Positions 45,432 through 46,551 of a stretch of DNA of 46,551 nucleotides are shown in pieces. Below the pieces are notes generated by a model that saw nothing but the letters and a program-made list of their open reading frames with translations, searched no databases and was not told the DNA's origin. The stretch lies in NCBI RefSeq assembly GCF_000455325.1, contig NZ_HG322951.1:3115183-3161733 (forward strand), written 5' to 3'. The position numbers and the translations under genes are program-made. Position 1 is the first letter of the stretch. Each line of letters begins with the position of its first letter. Source of the DNA: Mycolicibacterium septicum DSM 44393. GTDB taxonomy: Bacteria; Actinomycetota; Actinomycetes; Mycobacteriales; Mycobacteriaceae.

Positions 45432-45461
45432 GGCCCGGCCACATCGAGGTGCGGCCGGGCC
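45432..45461. terminator. Bidirectional terminator between the LGFP gene and lexA
   Basis: GGCCCGGCC (45432-45440) and GGCCGGGCC (45453-45461) form a perfect 9-bp GC stem with a 12-nt loop, between two convergent genes. There is no T tract. Confidence 0.75.
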
Positions 45462-45474
45462 CGATCTCGGTCGG

Positions 45475-46194
45475 TCAGATCTTGCGGATCACGGTGACGA
45501 CCTTGCCGAGCACCGCGGCGTCGTTACCCGGGATCGGGTCGTACGCCGGGTTGTGCGGCATGAGCCAGACCTGACCGCGCGTCCGCTTGAACGTCTTGAC
45601 GGTGGCTTCGCCGTCGATCATGGCCGCCACGATGTCGCCGTTGTCGGCCACGCTCTGCTGGCGCACCACCACCCAGTCGCCGTCGCAGATCGCGGCGTCG
45701 ACCATCGAGTCTCCGACGACCTTGAGCAGGAACAGCGAGCCCTCGCCGACCAGTTCGCGGGGCAGCGGGAAGACGTCCTCGACGGCCTGCTCGGCCAGGA
45801 TGGGGCCGCCCGCGGCGATACGCCCGAGCACCGGCACGAAGGTCGGTTCGGGTAGCGCGTCGGAGCCGGCCACATCGGTGGACACCACTGCGGCCGCCGG
45901 ATCGTCGGCGCCACGCACGTCGACGGCGCGCGGCCGGTTGGGGTCGCGCCGCAAGTAGCCCTTGCGTTCGAGGGTGCGCAACTGGTGGGCGACCGATGAG
46001 GTCGAGGTCAAGCCGACCGCATCGCCGATCTCGCGGATGCTGGGCGGGTAGCCGCGACTGGTCACCGACGCGCGGATCACGTCGAGGATGGTCCGTTGCC
46101 GGTCGGTGAGGCCGCCCTCGGCCCGGCGTGGGCCCGCGTTGTCCGATCCGGCCGGGCTGTCGATGCTGCCGTCCCTGCTGCGGTCGTCGCTCAT
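45475..46194 (-). CDS. lexA: SOS repressor LexA
   Basis: A 239-residue repressor. The winged helix spans about 30-95 ([20 protein letters not shown]). The self-cleavage site is Ala128-Gly129 in RIAAGGP, and the Ser-Lys dyad is Ser163 (VGDSMVD) and Lys200 (ATVKTFKR). ATG 46194 is 7 nt after a TACATT -10 box, so leaderless; the in-frame ATG at 46230 lies within the promoter. An SOS box upstream gives autoregulation. It controls recA and probably the divergent gene. Confidence 0.97.
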   Translation of the reverse strand: MSDDRSRDGSIDSPAGSDNAGPRRAEGGLTDRQRTILDVIRASVTSRGYPPSIREIGDAVGLTSTSSVAHQLRTLERKGYLRRDPNRPRAVDVRGADDPAAAVVSTDVAGSDALPEPTFVPVLGRIAAGGPILAEQAVEDVFPLPRELVGEGSLFLLKVVGDSMVDAAICDGDWVVVRQQSVADNGDIVAAMIDGEATVKTFKRTRGQVWLMPHNPAYDPIPGNDAAVLGKVVTVIRKI

Positions 46195-46201
46195 GGGGCC
46201 G

Positions 46202-46207
46202 AATGTA
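46202..46207 (-). promoter_or_regulatory. -10 element of lexA, leaderless
   Basis: TACATT on the minus strand, 7 nt before ATG 46194 and about 20 nt downstream of the SOS box. Confidence 0.55.
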
Positions 46208-46226
46208 GTCGCTGGTCGAACATTAA

Positions 46227-46242
46227 TCAAACATGTGTTCGA
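46227..46242. promoter_or_regulatory. SOS (LexA) box of lexA
   Basis: TCAAACATGTGTTCGA matches TCGAAC-R-NN-TGTTCGA at 15 of 16 positions and covers the -35 region of lexA. A further half site TCGAAC occurs at 46216-46221. Confidence 0.85.
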
Positions 46243-46330
46243 CGCGTGTTGCGCGCGTGTCCGCTGGTGGGGTGCGCGAGGGGCTCATGAGGAGCCTGGC
46301 GCTGGTGTCGTGCGACTTCGCGGCCCGAAC

Positions 46331-46353
46331 TTGTCGGTGGTCCGTTCTATCGT
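46331..46353 (+). promoter_or_regulatory. PafBC-type DNA-damage promoter of the chiZ-like gene
   Basis: TTGTCGGTG (46331-46339), 8 nt, TATCGT (46348-46353): an exact fit to the RecA-NDp motif. It lies about 95 nt before the downstream ATG, on the same strand. Confidence 0.75.
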
Positions 46354-46364
46354 TTGGCAACAGT

Positions 46365-46400
46365 TCGATCACATGTTCTATCCATCGAACACTTGAGCGA
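46365..46400 (+). promoter_or_regulatory. Two degenerate SOS-like boxes before the chiZ-like gene
   Basis: TCGATCACATGTTCTA (46365-46380) and TCGAACACTTGAGCGA (46385-46400) each match 14 of 16 positions of the LexA consensus. A third, weaker match begins at 46407. They lie just downstream of the PafBC-type promoter. Confidence 0.55.
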
Positions 46401-46447
46401 CTATGTTCGAACACAAGAGCGAATAAGACCCACCGAAAGGCAGTCAG

Positions 46448-46551
46448 ATGGCGATCATCGATATCCCCGCCGATAGCCGTTCCAGCGCTGTTCGGGCCAC
46501 GCAGAAGGCGCAGCCGCCGCGCGCCCGCGCCCAGTTCGGCGCCGCCGCACC
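46448..46551 (+). CDS. Start of a chiZ-like (Rv2719c position) LysM-type cell-wall protein, partial
   Basis: ATG 46448 has GAAAGG 7 nt upstream and the frame is open to the window edge. Only 34 residues are visible (MAIIDIPADSRSSAVRATQK and a basic, Ala-rich stretch), with no domain yet. The identity is inferred from its divergent position next to lexA and its DNA-damage promoter elements; in M. tuberculosis this place holds the SOS-induced LysM hydrolase ChiZ. Confidence 0.6.
   Translation, partial: MAIIDIPADSRSSAVRATQKAQPPRARAQFGAAA

Overview
The window is high-GC actinobacterial chromosome and reads as an environmental, fast-growing Mycobacterium/Mycolicibacterium. The backbone gene order (ABM monooxygenase, ftsK, argA-type acetyltransferase, pgsA3, clgR-pspA-pspM, ephG, DUF3046, recA-recX, gluABCD, miaB, miaA-dapF-hflX, fadE20, LGFP protein, lexA, chiZ-like gene) follows, in reverse, the Rv2719c-Rv2749 order of M. 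tuberculosis. Many starts look leaderless, with a TANNNT -10 box 6-8 nt before ATG/GTG, as is common in mycobacteria.

Layout. 1-7.1 kb: a partial ABM monooxygenase, ftsK, and a divergent argA/pgsA3 pair with interlocked promoters, followed by a CinA-like deamidase and the clgR-pspA-pspM envelope-stress operon, preceded by a SigE-type promoter. 7.1-9.2 kb: ephG, a glycosyltransferase, DUF3046 and a small membrane protein. 9.2-24.8 kb: one long minus-strand [NiFe]-hydrogenase cluster (hypA, hypB, hhyS, hhyL, hhyE-like, DUF5947, DUF6084, a 439-aa unknown, a 39-residue DUF6893-like peptide, protease, hypC, hypF, DUF6390, a SIS-HypC fusion, a SIS protein, hypE, hypC, hypD) inserted between the normally adjacent DUF3046 gene and recA. 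It encodes a group 1h (actinobacterial, high-affinity) uptake hydrogenase: the small subunit has the Cys/Asp proximal-cluster signature and no Tat signal. The cluster supplies Ni insertion (HypA/B), Fe(CN)2CO synthesis (HypC/D/E/F), C-terminal processing and a probable electron-relay protein. 24.8-31.5 kb: recA-recX under LexA and PafBC-type control, a glutamate ABC transporter and miaB. 31.5-37.6 kb: a conserved membrane protein, a DUF349 protein, an Rv2728c-like protein, miaA, dapF and hflX. 37.7-42.9 kb: a secreted PE-PPE-domain hydrolase, a BisC-type molybdoenzyme and fadE20. 42.9-46.5 kb: an LGFP-repeat envelope protein, lexA and the start of a divergent chiZ-like gene with DNA-damage promoter elements.

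Two conserved genes, dapF and fadE20, are each broken by one extra base in a homopolymer (T5 and A6). Because dapF is normally indispensable and both lesions are of the same kind, sequencing error is the leading explanation, but real slippage cannot be excluded from sequence alone.

The best candidate for poorly described biology is the set of non-Hyp genes inside the hydrogenase operon (DUF5947, DUF6084, the 439-aa protein, DUF6393-like context genes such as DUF6390, the 39-aa membrane peptide, the SIS-HypC fusion and the all-cysteine Rieske-like relay protein). No IS element, CRISPR array, tRNA or rRNA was recognised.
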